Positions 31,251 to 45,328 of a stretch of 64,000 nucleotides of DNA are shown piece by piece. How positions within the stretch are numbered: the stretch's first letter is position 1; every line of letters starts with the position of its first letter. The stretch comes from Leucaena leucocephala (Eukaryota > Streptophyta > Magnoliopsida > Fabales > Fabaceae): assembly GCA_037074615.1 (NCBI GenBank), contig CM073532.1, positions 14,964,001 to 15,028,000 on the forward strand. Direction: 5' to 3'. A model generated the notes under the pieces. The model did no database searches, was not told the DNA's origin, and saw only the letters and a program-made list of their open reading frames with translations. The position numbers and the translations under genes are program-made.

Positions 31251-33718
31251 TGTAACATCCATAATTTTCCCTATCTCTATAAGACTAATAGAGGAAAGAG
31301 ATTATGAAGGGATTGGGATGGAAATTAGAATAAAAGCTAATAATTAAGATAAGTTTTAAGCCAAAGAAATAGATAAGGTATAAAGTTATAAAGAAAAAGG
31401 GGTTAAATTACAATTTAGTAAGAGTTTAAGGACTAATTTGCAATTAATCAAAGTTTCAAGGACAATGGTCATTTTGAAAGAGAAAGGGACTAAAGTAAAA
31501 TTAAAAAAGTTCGATGGCACTAAATGGAAGTAGACATAAGCTTTGGGCCATTAAATGCAATTATGAAAAGTTGAGGGCTTAAAGTGTAATTTTCAAAAGT
31601 TTAGGGGTAAAATGGTAGTTATGAGAAAATTAAGCAAGAGGTGGCCAAAAAATGTCCAAACCATTTCAGTTACAAATTTGACCAGTTTAACGCAACACGA
31701 AATTTTGATTTGAGGGCCCAATAATTGATATGAATTTCTAAGGTTTGAAAAATTAGTACAGTATCTTCTAGACCTCAGAGTTAGATGAAATTTTTCATTT
31801 AATTCTTATAATTAATATGAAAATTTATGAAACTGGCAGAACTCAAAAAGTAGTTATGTAGAATTTATTACAGAATTTACAGTAGAATAAAATACCTGAT
31901 AAATACTTTTCAGGGGAATTTCTTGGGAGTTGTGCCCATGAAGGCAGGGGACCAAGTAAAAGGCCTAAAATGGCACCTCATAGGCCCAATGATATTTTCA
32001 TATAGGTATGTGGGCCAATGTTAATAAAGATCTTAAAAAGTGTAAAATTATGAAAATGCCCCTGTGTTGTAATATTGAACAAGAGAATAATATAGGGCAT
32101 TTTGGTCATTTGTGCATGTCAAAACATCAAGGCAGAGACAGGAATGATTGATCAGAGTTAAAATATGCCCTGGTGAAGTGTAAAGAGGTGTGAAATGACA
32201 ATTATGCCCTTAAGGTTAATATAGTGTTGAGTGATGAACCAAGGGCATTTTAGTCATTTTCTAAGGGATGGTAAGCAGATAAATACCTAGTCCAACAACA
32301 TCAATGGTAGAAAAAATTTGGATATTGGATTTAAGGTTAGAAACATATTATGGAATCTCAGAAAATTAGAGTTATTAAACAGTCTGATTTTTATAAAATT
32401 TGACCAGGCCAGTACTTGATTGGACTAAAATTTTTCCAATCAAATTCTAGGCCTAATTTGCACCAAACAAGGCCCTAAATGATGTCATGGATGATGTCAT
32501 AAGTGGCTTGGTGGGCAAGACAAGTTCAAGATTGAATATGGACCATTGGATCAAATAGTAAAAGATTAATTCCTAGCCATCCATTTCCACCCAAACTTTT
32601 CTATAAATACCCCACCCATTTCAACAATCGTAAGGCTTGAAGACCATGGGAAAATGCTGCCAAAATGAGAACTCAAACCAAGAAGAAGAGGAAAATCAAG
32701 TAGCTAAACAAGCAAGGATCCAAGGTAACTTATTCCTCATAACTTTGTATTGTGTTGTAGGAAGATTTCTCTTGGATTTGGATGGTTTAAACACCATTTT
32801 TTCCTTGGGAAGCTGCTTCACGGAATTTATAAGTAACAAGAAAGGATGAATATTATATTATAGATAGTTTAGATAAGCTTAGACAAACTAGAATTACGTA
32901 GTTTTAGCTTAGGAAATCATGTAATCTTGGAATTGTAATATTGAGACCCTTTCTATCACTATTAATGAGCCTGGGTAGGAGTTAGAATTTCATGATTTTG
33001 ATGCTTCCAATGTTTTTAAAATGAAAAATTGTGTGGGATAAAGTAGAGAAACAAGTATTGGAAGCATTGGAATTAAAATGATAATTTTTGGAATTTAGGA
33101 AGGTGTTGTTCGGTTCTGGAGAGATTTCATAGGAGGAGTTTGATTTTCATAATTCCAAGATCATATTTAAATTCCTTGGACAAAATTATGTAGGATTGGT
33201 TTAAGGAAATAATTCTTACAAAGTTAAACCACTAACTCCATGATTTAAGTTTAAAGTTAGGGGTTTTAAGGAAGTTAGTGTGCATGGATTATGTAATGGC
33301 TCTAATAAGTTGTATACAACATGTTATTATGTTTAGGATCTTGAGACATCCAAGAGGATGTTGCGAAGTGGTCGACCGAAAGTATGCATGGTTGGAAGCT
33401 TAAGGAGCAAATGCAAGAACAAGAGAGAAAGTTTATGTTTAAGGTATTGGACTTACCTCTTTATGTGCTTAATGTGGTATGCTTATATGCTAACATGTAT
33501 ATGATGATTGAATGATGTTGAATACGTTATGAATAATATGTTTCCCATGGCCATGCATTTTTGTACAAAGCATATAGCATGATGGCATGTCACTAATTAA
33601 AGAAAGTTTAATGAAATTACATATCATGCATTAGTATCCTTCTTGCATAAAGTGGTAATGTTTACTTCTGAGATTCCCCAAAATCTCACCCTCCCACAAC
33701 CAACCAATTTAGGTAAGG

Positions 33719-36700
33719 TGAAACATCCTTCCTTAGACCCTTCAGAGTACCCTTATGGAAGTAATCTTTACTTTATTAATTCTCTCCTTCTGAAAATCCT
33801 GGCAGAAAATAACTGTACTGATTCGGTAATTCCCATGAGAACTACCATTCTACGTAGGTACCCAGAAAAGACTGGATGAACCAGCTAGATCCACTCACTT
33901 CCAGCCTCCTTAGACAACACCTACGTACACAGTACTTCCATATTCTGCCAGTACAACGGCCTCTTCTAATCAACATTCTTACATTTCAACGATATCTTCT
34001 AGTAAACATTCTTACATATACTTGATTGGAAGTATCTTAGATTATTGGAATACCTCTTAACCTTAAAAACATGAATTCCCAATAGTTAGCTATCGGTTAC
34101 TGTTCATCGCCACTGTTTACTTGGTAATTCCAGATTACAGCCTGAAATTTGGAAATTCATAATTAAATATATAAAAATCGAAATGAGGTGTTTCCAATTT
34201 CTAATAAAATATATTTCATTGAAATTTTAAGGAAAAATATGAAAATAAGGTTTCCTTATCCAAATGAAATCAGTTTATTCGTTGAAAAATACTGTTCATT
34301 TGGTAAATCTGGAAGTTCCAGTTTTCTTACCTCATTTTCAAAAATTCATTTCTCTTAGGTTACTTATCCAAATGAGTCGTTCTACACATGGATTTAAATC
34401 TCCATATGTGTACTTTAAGCTCAAAAAATCTGGCGGAAAAACTCATTCATTTACTATATGAAATTATCGTATGAACCTCACTGCCTCTTAGTAGACATAT
34501 TATCTTATTCCAGATTTTAAATCCTGACTTTGAAAAATCATAACAATTCGAGTTCTTAACCAAATGAGGCGTTCTTGGTGTCCATATAAATATCTAGATC
34601 TTAGATATGTTCATACAAAATTTCATATGAAAAATCATCGGATAAGTTACTTGAACCACCGTTGGAAGTACACTACCTCAGATCAGATTTGTAAGTAGCA
34701 TGCAACATACACACCAAAACATCATCTTGTAAGTAAAGTGCACACTCTTTAAGTTATATACAGTCATCCATCTACATTTACCTTCCTCCTTATGAAGTTT
34801 CAGCACCTAGAGCAATATTTATTGATATGGAAGGAATGAGATTTCCTGGAAATCCCAATAGCAAGTCATACAAACTATAAGGTTATGCATGGTTGATTAA
34901 ATGCCTAACATGTTATCATGCAATGGGAGCTAATTCATGATCATACATAAGCAAACTCTAACATGCATATTGTCATGACATAGGTTGCAAGGAGTTGCAC
35001 ATATTCATAGCTCATCATCATCATAAACATCAACACATAACATACTAAGCTCAACCAAACTTCATGCATAACAAGTAAGCATATCAATCACAACATAACA
35101 TGAGTTTATAGTAAAGTATTCTTGCTACCTCTTATGAGTCCTTGTTATTTCCTTCTTGAATTGATCTTTCCTTCCCACAAATGTCAAAACCTAGACATAA
35201 CAAGACAATTACCAAATTATAACTTCATTCCAATTAAATTCCAAGTCTAGGCTTCATTAAGTCCCTTTCTTTCTCTACTTTGTAACATATGTTTACATCT
35301 TTCTAAACTAAACTCTCATGGTTCATTTCCACATAATTTTTCATGTAGAATCCAAATATGTAATCAAAAATTCCAGAATTCAATTGCTTCCCAATGTTCT
35401 GTACAGAAACAGAAAGTAGCTCTCCTTTTTCCAAAAATTCTCATTTTGATTCCAATGCTTCCAATACTTGTTTTTCTACTATAACCCCACACAATTTTCC
35501 ATTCTAAACCCATTGGAAGCATCAAAACCATGAAAATCCAACATATGAACAGTGAACTCGTACTGTACAGAACAGAACACCCTCTTGGATTCACAAGCAC
35601 ACATGGATTCCTAAGCCATTATCATGTGATTCAAGCTTGTTTAATCTTGTGTAAACTATCTAGAACATAAAACTCATGTTCCTATCACATATCCACAGAA
35701 TTCCAGCAGCATTTCCCCAAGAATCAAGCCTCAAAAACCATTTAAACTCAAGAACAAACCATGAGAACAAAGTGTAGAAGCAAGGAGGCAACTTACCTTA
35801 CCTTGCTTCCTCCAAGCTTGAGAGAAAATTTTGCAAGAGGTTCCGTACCTTTTTCTCCTCACGGTTTGTGCAGAAATGTGGGGGGTATTTATAGAAAAAA
35901 TTTGGGAAAATTGAAGCCCAAGATCATCTTGGGAACTATTTTATCTAAAGGCTTAAGATTAAATCTTGGAATTTCTTTTTTTTTCCATTTATGACATCAC
36001 CACCATGACATCATCCAAGGGACACCTCATGGGACACCTCATGGGACACTTGGCGCCATTTCCATGGTGGGAAGCTCCTAGAAAATTTCAATCCAATCCA
36101 GTCTCATCCAGTCCAATCCGGTACCGGCCTGATCCAATTTCCCGTAAACCGGATTGTTTTCTTAATCTAATTTTTCTGGGACTTCATAATATATTTTATT
36201 CAATATTTAAATCCTTCATACCATTGACATTCTTATACTGGGTTTAAATTTAATTCCAGATATCTTGGAAAATGACCAAAATACCCTTAATGCTTTTCCT
36301 TGCACTATATTAAATCTAAGGGCATAATTGTCATTTCAAACCTCTTTAAACCTTTTCAGAGTATATACTGACTCCGACTAACCTCTCCTGTACTTACATT
36401 GGTGTTTTGGCCTATCCAAAATGACCAAAATGCCCTCTATTCACTTCTGGTTCTTTAGGATAACACAGGGGCATTTTTATAATTTCTCACTTTTCCAGGG
36501 TTCCACTGGACACTGGCCCACCTATCAATCCAAGTATTTTATTGGGCCTTAATGACGCCATTCTTGGGCCTTTTAGGGTTCAATACCTTTAGGGCATGAA
36601 TCCCTATAAAATTCTCCCGACAATATTCCTCGGGTATTTTATTCCACAATAAATTCCATTAAAAATCCTACAGGATTCCTTTCTGATCCTGTCAATTTTA

Positions 36701-37194
36701 TAAATTCTTATATTAATTATAGGAATTTACTGGAAAACCTCATCTGATTCTGAGACCTGAAAAATATTGAAATAATTTTATCTAACTTTAGAAATTTATA
36801 TCAATTTTTCGAGACATCAAATCAAAATTATGTGTTGCGTCAAACAACCCGGAATAATTTTCTCTATCTACTGGAAAAATTTGGGTCCGATCAGAACACG
36901 GTCATTTTTGGCCTATTTTTGGTCCAAATTTCCCATAATTACACTTTTGCCCCTTGATTTACCATAATTCACCTTTATGTCCTTAACTTTTCAAAATTAC
37001 ACTTAATGACCCCACATTTTTGTCTACCTTTACTTTTAGTCTTAAACTTTCCATAATTTCACTTAAGTCCTTGTATTTTCTTTCTTTTCAATTTAATCCC
37101 TTTACATAAATGGCCACATCTTTTCCTGAAAAAACTCACATATATTTTATTCAATCTGTATAAACAAATCAGTACAGAAATTTGGGATATTACA
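33719..37194 (-). mobile_element. Solo LTR, chromovirus family B-like, TSD TAAGG
   Basis: A 3476-bp LTR flanked by TAAGG at 33714-33718 and 37195-37199. Its first ~1.4 kb closely follows the E1 LTR (14679 onward). The TATA box is at 35886-35893. The version of the LTR hairpin near 34,850 is gagatttc...gaaatccc. Inverted AAATGACCAAAATACCC pairs lie at about 36,268-36,340 and 36,418-36,490. Its terminus reads TGTAATATCC on the - strand. Confidence 0.92.
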
Positions 37195-37897
37195 TAAGGC
37201 ATGATGGAAAAGGTATGCATGGAGAAGAGCTAAAGAAAGGAAGAAAGAAAGTGGCAATTATTTGTTGTAGCATGTATTGATAAATTGCCAACTATGTCCA
37301 TGTCATATAACATGCCATTATATGTAAAGAAAAATGTATGAAATAATTATGACATAACTCCATGTTGTATATGAGTGTATGGGAATTCAAGTTGATGATT
37401 TATAAATGTTGAACTAATTTAGGAGATTTATGAAAGAAAGTCATTTGGTAAAAACATAGGTCCTAAAGCAGTTTTGTTATAGCTTCAGTTTGACCAAGCA
37501 AATGAAGGAATTAATTCACAAAATTTTATGAGAATTTAGTACACATCCAGAGCTTTAAATTCATATGCAATAGGCCTCATTTGGATTTGTATATCAAGAG
37601 AAATGAATTTCCAAAATTACAAGACAGAATATGGAATTTCCAAAATTTACCATATGAACAGTAAAAAGTAACGATTTAACTGCGTTGATTGGCAAGATAA
37701 ATGTCTAGATTTACATTTTTTCCTTAAATAGCTATGAAAGAGCTCCAATTATAAATTTAAAATAACTCCATACGAATTGTCTATAATTAGTTATGAATTT
37801 TTAAAATTGGACTGTCAATCTGAAATTTACCAAATGAATAGTACCTGAGAAGTAAGTTTTAAAAATTTTAAATTTTTGAGCCAAAGTAATGCTTCCG

Positions 37898-40800
37898 TGA
37901 AACATCCTTCCTTTCATATGTCTTAGGGACCATTCAGTAGCATTTAGAACCACTTTCAAGATCATTGAAGTCCAATTCCCCGATCTGGAATTTTACTCTT
38001 ATCGAGTACTGTTCACTTGAAAATTCCAGATGAGTGACCTGACTTCGAAAAATCATAACTAATTCTAGAAAAATCAAAATGAAGTGGTTCCAATTTCTAA
38101 ATGGAGCTAACTCAATTATATTTCAGGAAAAAAATAACTCGTTGACCATTCATTGACCAAGTCAACGTCAGTCAACGTGTCAAGTTTACTGTTCATTCCA
38201 CGCTTTTCTCCCTGAATCCAGCATTCTGGTCCCAACTTTAATAATTTATATCTCCTTGTGTAGACATCCAAATGATACGTTTTATATATCAAATGAAATC
38301 TTGGTATGTCTACTATTTACCATAAAAATTTAGTACATTTATTTATCCCTTTACTATTTTTAATCATTTATCAAATATGACTAGGTTACCACGTGTTACT
38401 GTTCACAATGGTAAATTTCAGCATTTCTACTTTGCATACATATGCATACATCCATCATACAACAGTCAAACATGCCAAACAACAATTATTATTAATTAAT
38501 AAGTTGTTTTACATCTGGTCATGTACATAAATTCTCATGGTTCTATTACATCTTTTTCTGCCTAAACTCCGGCATCATAACCGCTACGCTTCATCTGTAC
38601 AAAGAACTGAACCGTACTGATTCGGTAATCCCCTCATGAGAACTACCATTCTACGTAGTACCCAGGAAAGACTAGATGAACCGACTAGGTCCACTCACTT
38701 CTAGCCTCCTTAGACAGCACTACGTACACAGTACTTATCATATACTGATGTTCAGTCTTTACTTCGGCAGCATAACGGCGTCTCTTAAAATTCCCAAAAT
38801 TCATTTCGACATAACCTCCCCTGTAATGGGTTATTTATTGGGATGAGATTCGGGGGAATCTCAGTAGCAACAATCATAACAATATATGTAATGCAGAGTG
38901 ACAGTGCTTGCTTGTGATTGTGTACAGATAAGTATGCTGCGTGCTTCCATGCTTAATAACATATGATCATAGCATTACAGCAGAGCTTCAGACATAACAT
39001 ATAAGACAACAATCCAACCAAACAATAGCACAACGAATCACCAAGCCATTACAATAAAGCTAGGATTAGTTACTACCTGGCTAGCTTAGCAGAACTCCAT
39101 TATCCTTATTCTGCTTCCAGCTCCGCCAGAACTTCCTTACTTCCTTTTCTCCTTTCTCTCTTCCTTTCCTTCTCCTTCTCTCTCTTCTTTCTCTCCCTTC
39201 TCCCTTGCCTTGCGTGAATGAAAATGGAATGGAGGGGGGTATTTATAATTGCCTTCAATGGCAATTCTGTAATTATCATGAACTTTGATCCTGCGGTCCT
39301 GGTTTTTCCTGGATTTTCCTATTTTCTTTAATTCCTCCTTTACTGTATCATGCATGACATCATTGGGACACCTCACCAGGACACCTTAGCGCCACATTTA
39401 TCACATGTCTGAAATCCTGGACACCTCAGCATGCTGACTCACCGGTCCAGTCTCTTGCCTCGTAATACGTGTCCTCAACTTGTTCTTCTGCCTTTAAGAT
39501 TACGCCATGTGGCATCTGGAAGGGACCTTTCACGCCTTCCAATGCTATCCAGATAAATCCAGGACTTTATCTGATCACTTCCTCGGTTATCGTGCCAACC
39601 GAGTAACTTTACTTTATTGAAACAGCATTAAAATAATATTTTAATGCCACTTTTTCCCACACATTACTGGGCCTACGTTTTTGGGCTCTGGGAATGTTAT
39701 CTTGGATCCTGATCAAGCCCAAGTACTCTGATGGCTCGATTCCCAAGAAACAGCCCTTGGCAAATTACTAAAATACCCTTGGGAGCCCTTTCTTGCACTA
39801 TTTTAACCCTAAGGGTAAAATCGTCATTTTACACCCTTCTGTACTCTGTCAGGGCATATACTGACTCTAAGTAACTTTATCTGTATATACCTTGGCTTCT
39901 GGGCCTGTCCAGAATGACCAAAATGCCCTTCATTCATCTGTTACCCTTTTGTACAACACAGGGGCATTTTCGTAATTTCGCACTTTTCCGGGGTTCTGCC
40001 GGACACTGGCCCACCTATCAGTCCAAGGGTCTTACTGGGCCTCTGTTGGCACCATTATTGGGCTTTTCTGGGTGCAATACCTTCATGGCACGCATTACGA
40101 GGAATCTTCCCTCGTTAATAATTATTGAATATTTATCTATTATTCACCGTTTATACACATATCCGGACACCGGCTCCTTCTGTCCGAAACACTAGCCTGC
40201 GGTGTTCAGGCATCCCTGTGAGTCATATCAGTCATCTGACTGAGGTCATCCGAACTCATTCAGTCCCTTTTCAAATACCGATAAATCTCTCTATCGGATC
40301 CCCAGAGGCCTCACACTCCCGTCTGGATTTTCTAATTTGCGAATAACTTTTTCTACAGGCCTCCTATCGGTATTCTGTCAGTTTCCCGACATCCGTCCCA
40401 TAAGAACGTATCATCCTGTATTTTCTCACCTAGATCTGAATTCTAGGATATCCGGTAGGAATTTTTATAACTTTTGGACGATCAGTCCATTTCTGGCTAT
40501 CTGGAGTCTTCAAAAATTCCTGTATTAAGCCAGATTACCGAGCGTCACTTGCTCTCTCTATCGGTGAAATCTGGGACTGAAATGCTTTCGGACAGTCCAA
40601 ACCACTTCCAGCCTGACTTTCTTTAATTACAATTTAGCCCCAGGGAACTTTTCTTCTTTTCATTTAAGTCCCTTTTTACTTGGCTAAAATTACACTTAAG
40701 GACCCCACATTTTTGTCTACTTTCCTTTTTGGCCTTGAAACTTTCCATAAATGCACTTAAGTCCTTTCATTTCCTTTACTAGGTCTAGGGGCATTATTGT

Positions 40801-41493
40801 CTTTTCATATTTTACCAGAGTATTCTCTGGCCCTGGTCAACTATCCAGATACCCCTTCTTGACTGTCTAACCTTAGCCAAATGACCAAAATACTCTTTAC
40901 TCATTCTTCAGTTATTCTATAACATAAGGGCATTTTCGTCATTTTGCACATTTTTCCCGGACACCGGCCCCTCTTACCACTGAACTGATATTATGGGCTT
41001 GGGCCTTCCCTGGTGTCACTACGGGCCTTAGACAACACTGTATGGCCTCTAGCCATTGTCCGATCATTTCTATTCGGACTGCCTTTCCCTTACCGATTAT
41101 AACTGTAAATTCCCATCTTCAGGAATTTTTACAGAAAAATCGGGACCTCAAATCAAAATTCTGTGACTCCTCATTCAATCCGGAATCCTTTTCTCTATCT
41201 CCCGGTATTTTCATATATTTTATCCGGACCGGGCTGTTTTGGCCTGAAAAAGCACTCACGCCCACACTTTTCCAAAATGACCATTTTACCCCTGGTCATA
41301 TTTCTAATTCTTTCATACACATAGAGACCTCATATGCACATTTCACAGTTCAATGAAATGATCAGCATAATTTTCTCTATTTTCTGGCAAAATATGGTAC
41401 TCATCGGCTACCAGCCCGATCTTTCCCATAATTACGATTATGCCCTTGATTTCTCCTTTTGGCATCTCTAGGCCTAAAAATTAGGATGTTACA
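37898..41493 (-). mobile_element. E2 3' LTR (family C)
   Basis: 3596 bp, with TATA at 39240-39247, a dyad at 39551-39572 and the hairpin near 38,843. Reading it against 45329-48922 by eye I find about 25 differences, under 1 percent, so the insertion is young relative to its surroundings. Confidence 0.93.
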
Positions 41494-41507
41494 TTTCTAC
41501 CCCCCTT
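41494..41507 (-). promoter_or_regulatory. E2 polypurine tract
   Basis: On the - strand the bases read AAGGGGGGTAGAAA immediately before TGTAACATCC. Flanking words match the E1 PPT region. Confidence 0.88.
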
Positions 41508-42240
41508 AAAATAAATTTCGTCCTCGAAATTTACTTGGCATCTTAGTCAACGATCCTGGATATAGCTCTTCTGTATATCCTTTCCTGGTTTATGACTAAG
41601 GCTTGGGGCATTCATCCTCTTATGCTTATGGACAACTCATTACACTTGTGAGTAGTGTCCCTTTCTTTCATATCTTATCCCTTAGAATTTTTATGTAATT
41701 CTGGGGTCTACCTCACTCCTCTTATACTTTGCTAATCTCTCAGGAGAAATATTGTTCTTCTGACTTTCTTTTTCCTGATACGAGATCATAACCTAGATAA
41801 TTTCTCTGACTTTTCTTAACTGTTCTCATAATTTCATGCATCTATGCCAAACCTTTGTGGCATTTGCACTGTCTTATCCCTTCTTAGGGCTTACATATCA
41901 TTAGGCTACTCTTGCCTTAGCACCTTTCAATTTAACGTGCTACTGGGTTAGGGCTAGATTACTCTTTATATAGCTTTAGGCCCTAGCAATCTCTTTCTTA
42001 TAGAACTACGTTCTATCTTTGCTTTGCCTTAGACCCTCTTCTCTAGGTCTCTCTGGCCTTTTATTACCATTTCCTTTAGATCAGAAAAGAACTCCTCATT
42101 ATCCACATCATTATCTAGGCCTTATAGCTCAGTCGTCCTTACTGCTATGGTTCTTCTTAACCATTCTTAGGGTCGACCTTAGGGAATATTGAAGACTGTG
42201 TCTGGGGTAAGAGCAAATACCTTTCCTAGGGATGTCTGCA
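41508..42240 (-). mobile_element. E2 3' internal non-coding stretch
   Basis: About 730 bp between the zinc-knuckle remnant and the PPT without a credible ORF. Words such as ctctttcttatagaactacg and the surrounding lines are reverse-complement relatives of 270-320 and of 30,780 onward, linking E2 to the other non-autonomous copies. Confidence 0.6.
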
Positions 42241-42470
42241 TTCTTAGGCAACCTTTTGCAAAGTGGCCTTTCTTACCACAACTGCTTTGCCCTGCTCGGC
42301 ATTCCCATGTGCCATGGCTCTTTCCACCACATTGACATCTCTGCTCTCCAATCTGATCATTACCTTGACCAGTCCCTTGTCTGAACTATCGCCTCTTTCT
42401 CTTGCTACTGGCTTTACAACTTGAGCTACCTCCCAGAGTGCTCTTAGCCAACGCCTTTCTATTCTCAATA
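42241..42470 (-). pseudogene. E2 gag zinc-knuckle remnant
   Basis: On the - strand 42248-42280 encode CGKKGHFAKGC, preceded by CGGKSHGTWECRAGQSS and followed by SLGKVFALTP. Aligned to the knuckle of the gag at 4177-5239, two residues including the first cysteine of the CCHC are missing. A longer frame on this strand (42244-42468) is in a different register and is not used. Confidence 0.7.
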
Positions 42471-44265
42471 CATAGGGAATTCTGTTCTTTTCTGCTTCTC
42501 AGGCATACTTCTACCAAACTTTGAATATCAGTACTCAGCTTTGGACTTGGACTCCGTCTTTGCTAAGAGAAAGCTAAGTTTAGTCTGTATACTAGAGGCT
42601 ACCTGAGAAAACCATTATAAAATAATTTCTCTGGGTGAGTTTATCAACTAGTGAAGCTTCCTCACCTTAACTTCGTCTTTGGCATTCATCTTCCCAAAGA
42701 GATACTACATTGTACTCATATCTCATGGCTCATTACTTTCCTTAGGCTAGGTCTAACTGCGACCTCGGGATCTAACTGCGATCAACCATTAGCCTCTTTA
42801 GAATCTAACTGCGACTCTGAAGCTGTTAGGATCTAACTGCGACCCTGGAGCCATGCTAGGATCTAACTATGACCCTCCAGAATCTAACTGCGATTCTGTT
42901 GTACTGTATATCTCCCGAAAATTTTAAACCAACAGACTAAGTTATAAGGTTAACTGCTTCCACCTGTTGATAACTCCATAAATAAACATTTGAAAATTTT
43001 ATAGCCTCATATCATTTACCCAAACTTTACTTACTTCCTCTCTTACTCAGGAGTTCCTTCACATCTTTCAACTTGTACTTTAACTGCGAGCATCTGTACC
43101 AGATCCAACTCTTATCTGAAGAGTGATCTATACTTATCTGAATCTAGCTCTATCTGAGAGCCATCTATTTTAGATCCAACTCTTATCTGAAGAGTGATCT
43201 AGAAACAATCCCTTTACCGTTATTTGTATACCATTCCGCTTAATAGAAATGGCCCTGAGTACTGTATTCACAAGCCTATAGAAATACCTGAGTAACCTCA
43301 ATCATATCTGAGTAATCTCAATCATACATCATGTCTGAGTATCATATCATAACTTATCGTCCCATAAACTGAGACTATCTATCATCCTTAATATATTCAT
43401 ATCATCCTCCTATCATATGGTATGGGAGCAACATACTTTCTCATAACTTTCTCATCTCATATTTGTACTCATATATACTCTACCCTGCATGCACTGCAAA
43501 AGGGGAGTATCCATTCATCATATCATACTCTAACATGCATGTCATCCTTTGACAACTGCAATGGAATGCAACTATCATAACTTATGGCACATAAGCCATA
43601 TCATCATCATATTTTGCTCAACCATCCATTAGATATCGTAACAATCCAAGTAAGCCTCAAAACATATTTTCTTGATCATATTATTTGTCAGATAATCATA
43701 TGATCATACTATCTATCGCATTATCTATCAGATTATTAATCACATGATCAGGATCTGACAGGCACATCTGTCTATCTTACTTAGGATGCCATACTACCCT
43801 CTTACCAGGGTATAGACTCAACCCTTCATTACTTTATCTTACATAAGGAATAGGGGAGTCACTTTATCTCTTAACTGTGGCTACCTCTTTACTATCTCTC
43901 AACTTCTTCTATCTTTCCATCAGTCCCTACCAGTCCTGGTCTATTCTTGACCGGACTATGATTACTTATTGGTCTTTCTCTTTATCTTAGCGAACTTGAG
44001 TCGCATGGATCTCATTCCTGGGCAAATCTCAATCTAACTTTTAGGTCTTCTATTCAGAGCAGCTGAATAAAACCCCTGCAGCGTAGATATACTCTTAGTT
44101 ATCACATAGAGGATCTACTTTTTCACATTGTCTTAAACTGATCTTTCGTTTCTCAGTACCTTTGTACTGTCTAGCTTATCATATGTTATACCAATCCTCT
44201 AGCTGGTGGACTTCAGCGAGTTTGGTACCTTCATTCTCTTCATCATATGGCCTCTGCCAATTATA
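42471..44265 (-). mobile_element. E2 non-coding insert within gag, with short tandem repeats
   Basis: About 1.8 kb of non-coding DNA occupies the place between the two gag remnants. At 42750-42897 the word tctaactgcgacc recurs six times at 18-32 bp intervals. At 43,100-43,200 the phrase gatccaactcttatctgaag recurs. The rest is CT- and AT-rich with no ORF I trust. Confidence 0.65.
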
Positions 44266-44391
44266 GTCGCGACTTGAGAACTTCATAGTCGCAACTCACA
44301 TGCTCTGTGACTTTTAGTCGCAACTGTCGCACACTACTCATCACGACCTGGCATCTTTGCGTCCTTTAGTCGCAACCTATAACATCGCTAC
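44266..44391. repeat. GTCGCGAC array 7 (about 6 sites, inside E2 gag)
   Basis: Sites start at 44266, 44288, 44317, 44340 and 44369 (spacings 22, 29, 23 and 29), with a doubtful sixth near 44384. Gaps contain cctctgccaattatagtcg and tgctctgtgacttttagtcg, close to gap words in both family A and Athila-like arrays. Confidence 0.9.
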
Positions 44392-44925
44392 CTAAACTCC
44401 TTTGTAAACTGCCAGCTGGGTCTTTCTTTCAATGGAACATTCTAAAACCTTAAAGATTTTCTCTAACTAGCTTACCCAATCCTCAGCTACTTGAGTGTCA
44501 AAAGTCCTTTCAACATGGGCGGATTAAACTTATGGAATCGTTCCATCCATGTTTGCAGACTTTCCTGGTCATTATTATTTCTTATAGACCCCCGATGTCT
44601 ATTCATTCCAGTCTGCTCATGATCTGGCTGAGGTTCAGGTTCTATATCATTCTCTGGTACTACCTCCTTCCCAGACTGCTGTAATCTTGCAACCGCAGCA
44701 GCAACAGTCGTAGTGATAGCAGAATCTCGCTCTTGATCTTGATGAGCCTGGGTTGCCCACATCACATCGTGACTTATGACTTAACTTGTTGTAACTTGGA
44801 TATCTGGCATCCTCACCATAGTATCTGGTCACAACACGATACCTCGAGCTACTCTTTGCAGCTTCCTCAGTCATAAACTGATCAACTTTTGTCTCTATCC
44901 ATAGAGGAAACTGCTTCTTAAACAT
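44392..44925 (-). pseudogene. E2 gag, N-terminal part
   Basis: Pieces include QERDSAITTTVAAAVARL, ESLQTWMERFHKFNPPMLKG and, after a frameshift near 44,513, VAEDWVS-stop-LEKIFKVLE. They align with the E1 gag up to the AIYQ position, where homology stops and the palindrome array begins. Gag is thus cut at one point and filled with unrelated DNA. Confidence 0.75.
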
Positions 44926-45284
44926 TGTTCTGCTTAGTCCAGCCCTATTGTGTTAATAAACACGAGTCCTCGACTGTATTGGCTGACTAAGATTAGCCCA
45001 TCATAATCATATCCTTCATAAGACTATAGAGCTCGGGGTCCAGCCTCATACATCTGGGTGTCACTGTCTTCTGTCTAAACTTTTCCAAGCAGTGAACACC
45101 ATCCCTATATCATACTCTAGGGAGAGGACCACTCAAACTTCTCATTTGTTTAAGGAATCAAACTAACTAAACCAGAGCATCACTGAGCCAGAACCTTCTG
45201 TTCTGTGCCAGAATCTTATGCTCGGAGCCAGAACCCTTTGTTCTGTGTTAACCTTATTCTGTACTAACACCATAAATTATCTAT
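44926..45284 (-). mobile_element. E2 leader with possible remnant of the extra ORF
   Basis: About 360 bp between gag and the PBS hairpin, against about 1 kb in E1. On the - strand the phrase around 45,060-45,090 (gacagtgaca, then cagatgta) resembles the DNA for the DSDSDMW segment of the E1 extra ORF. It is short and could be chance. Confidence 0.4.
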
Positions 45285-45325
45285 TCAGAGCATTTCCTAA
45301 GCCAGAATCCTTTGCTCTGATACCA
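45285..45325 (-). promoter_or_regulatory. E2 primer binding site in a hairpin
   Basis: On the - strand 45314-45325 read TGGTATCAGAGC (initiator-Met PBS). TCAGAGCA at 45285-45292 pairs with TGCTCTGA at 45313-45320. The loop sequence differs from E1 at several positions but both stems are perfect. Confidence 0.9.
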
Positions 45326-45328
45326 AAA

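Noticed and set aside
32637..32849. 70-residue frame just downstream of the TATA box at 32602
   Set aside because: Within LTR leader sequence; the sister LTR fragment at 49,350 does not keep the frame, so it is unlikely to be a product.
39137..39376. 79-residue frame on the - strand, repeated at 46567-46806
   Set aside because: It spans the LTR TATA box and GA-rich leader; it is identical only because both copies are LTRs of the same young element.
41042..41356. 104-residue frame on the + strand, also at 48471-48785 and 28133-28447
   Set aside because: Antisense to the LTR, present once per family C LTR, with no domain; repeat identity explains its conservation.
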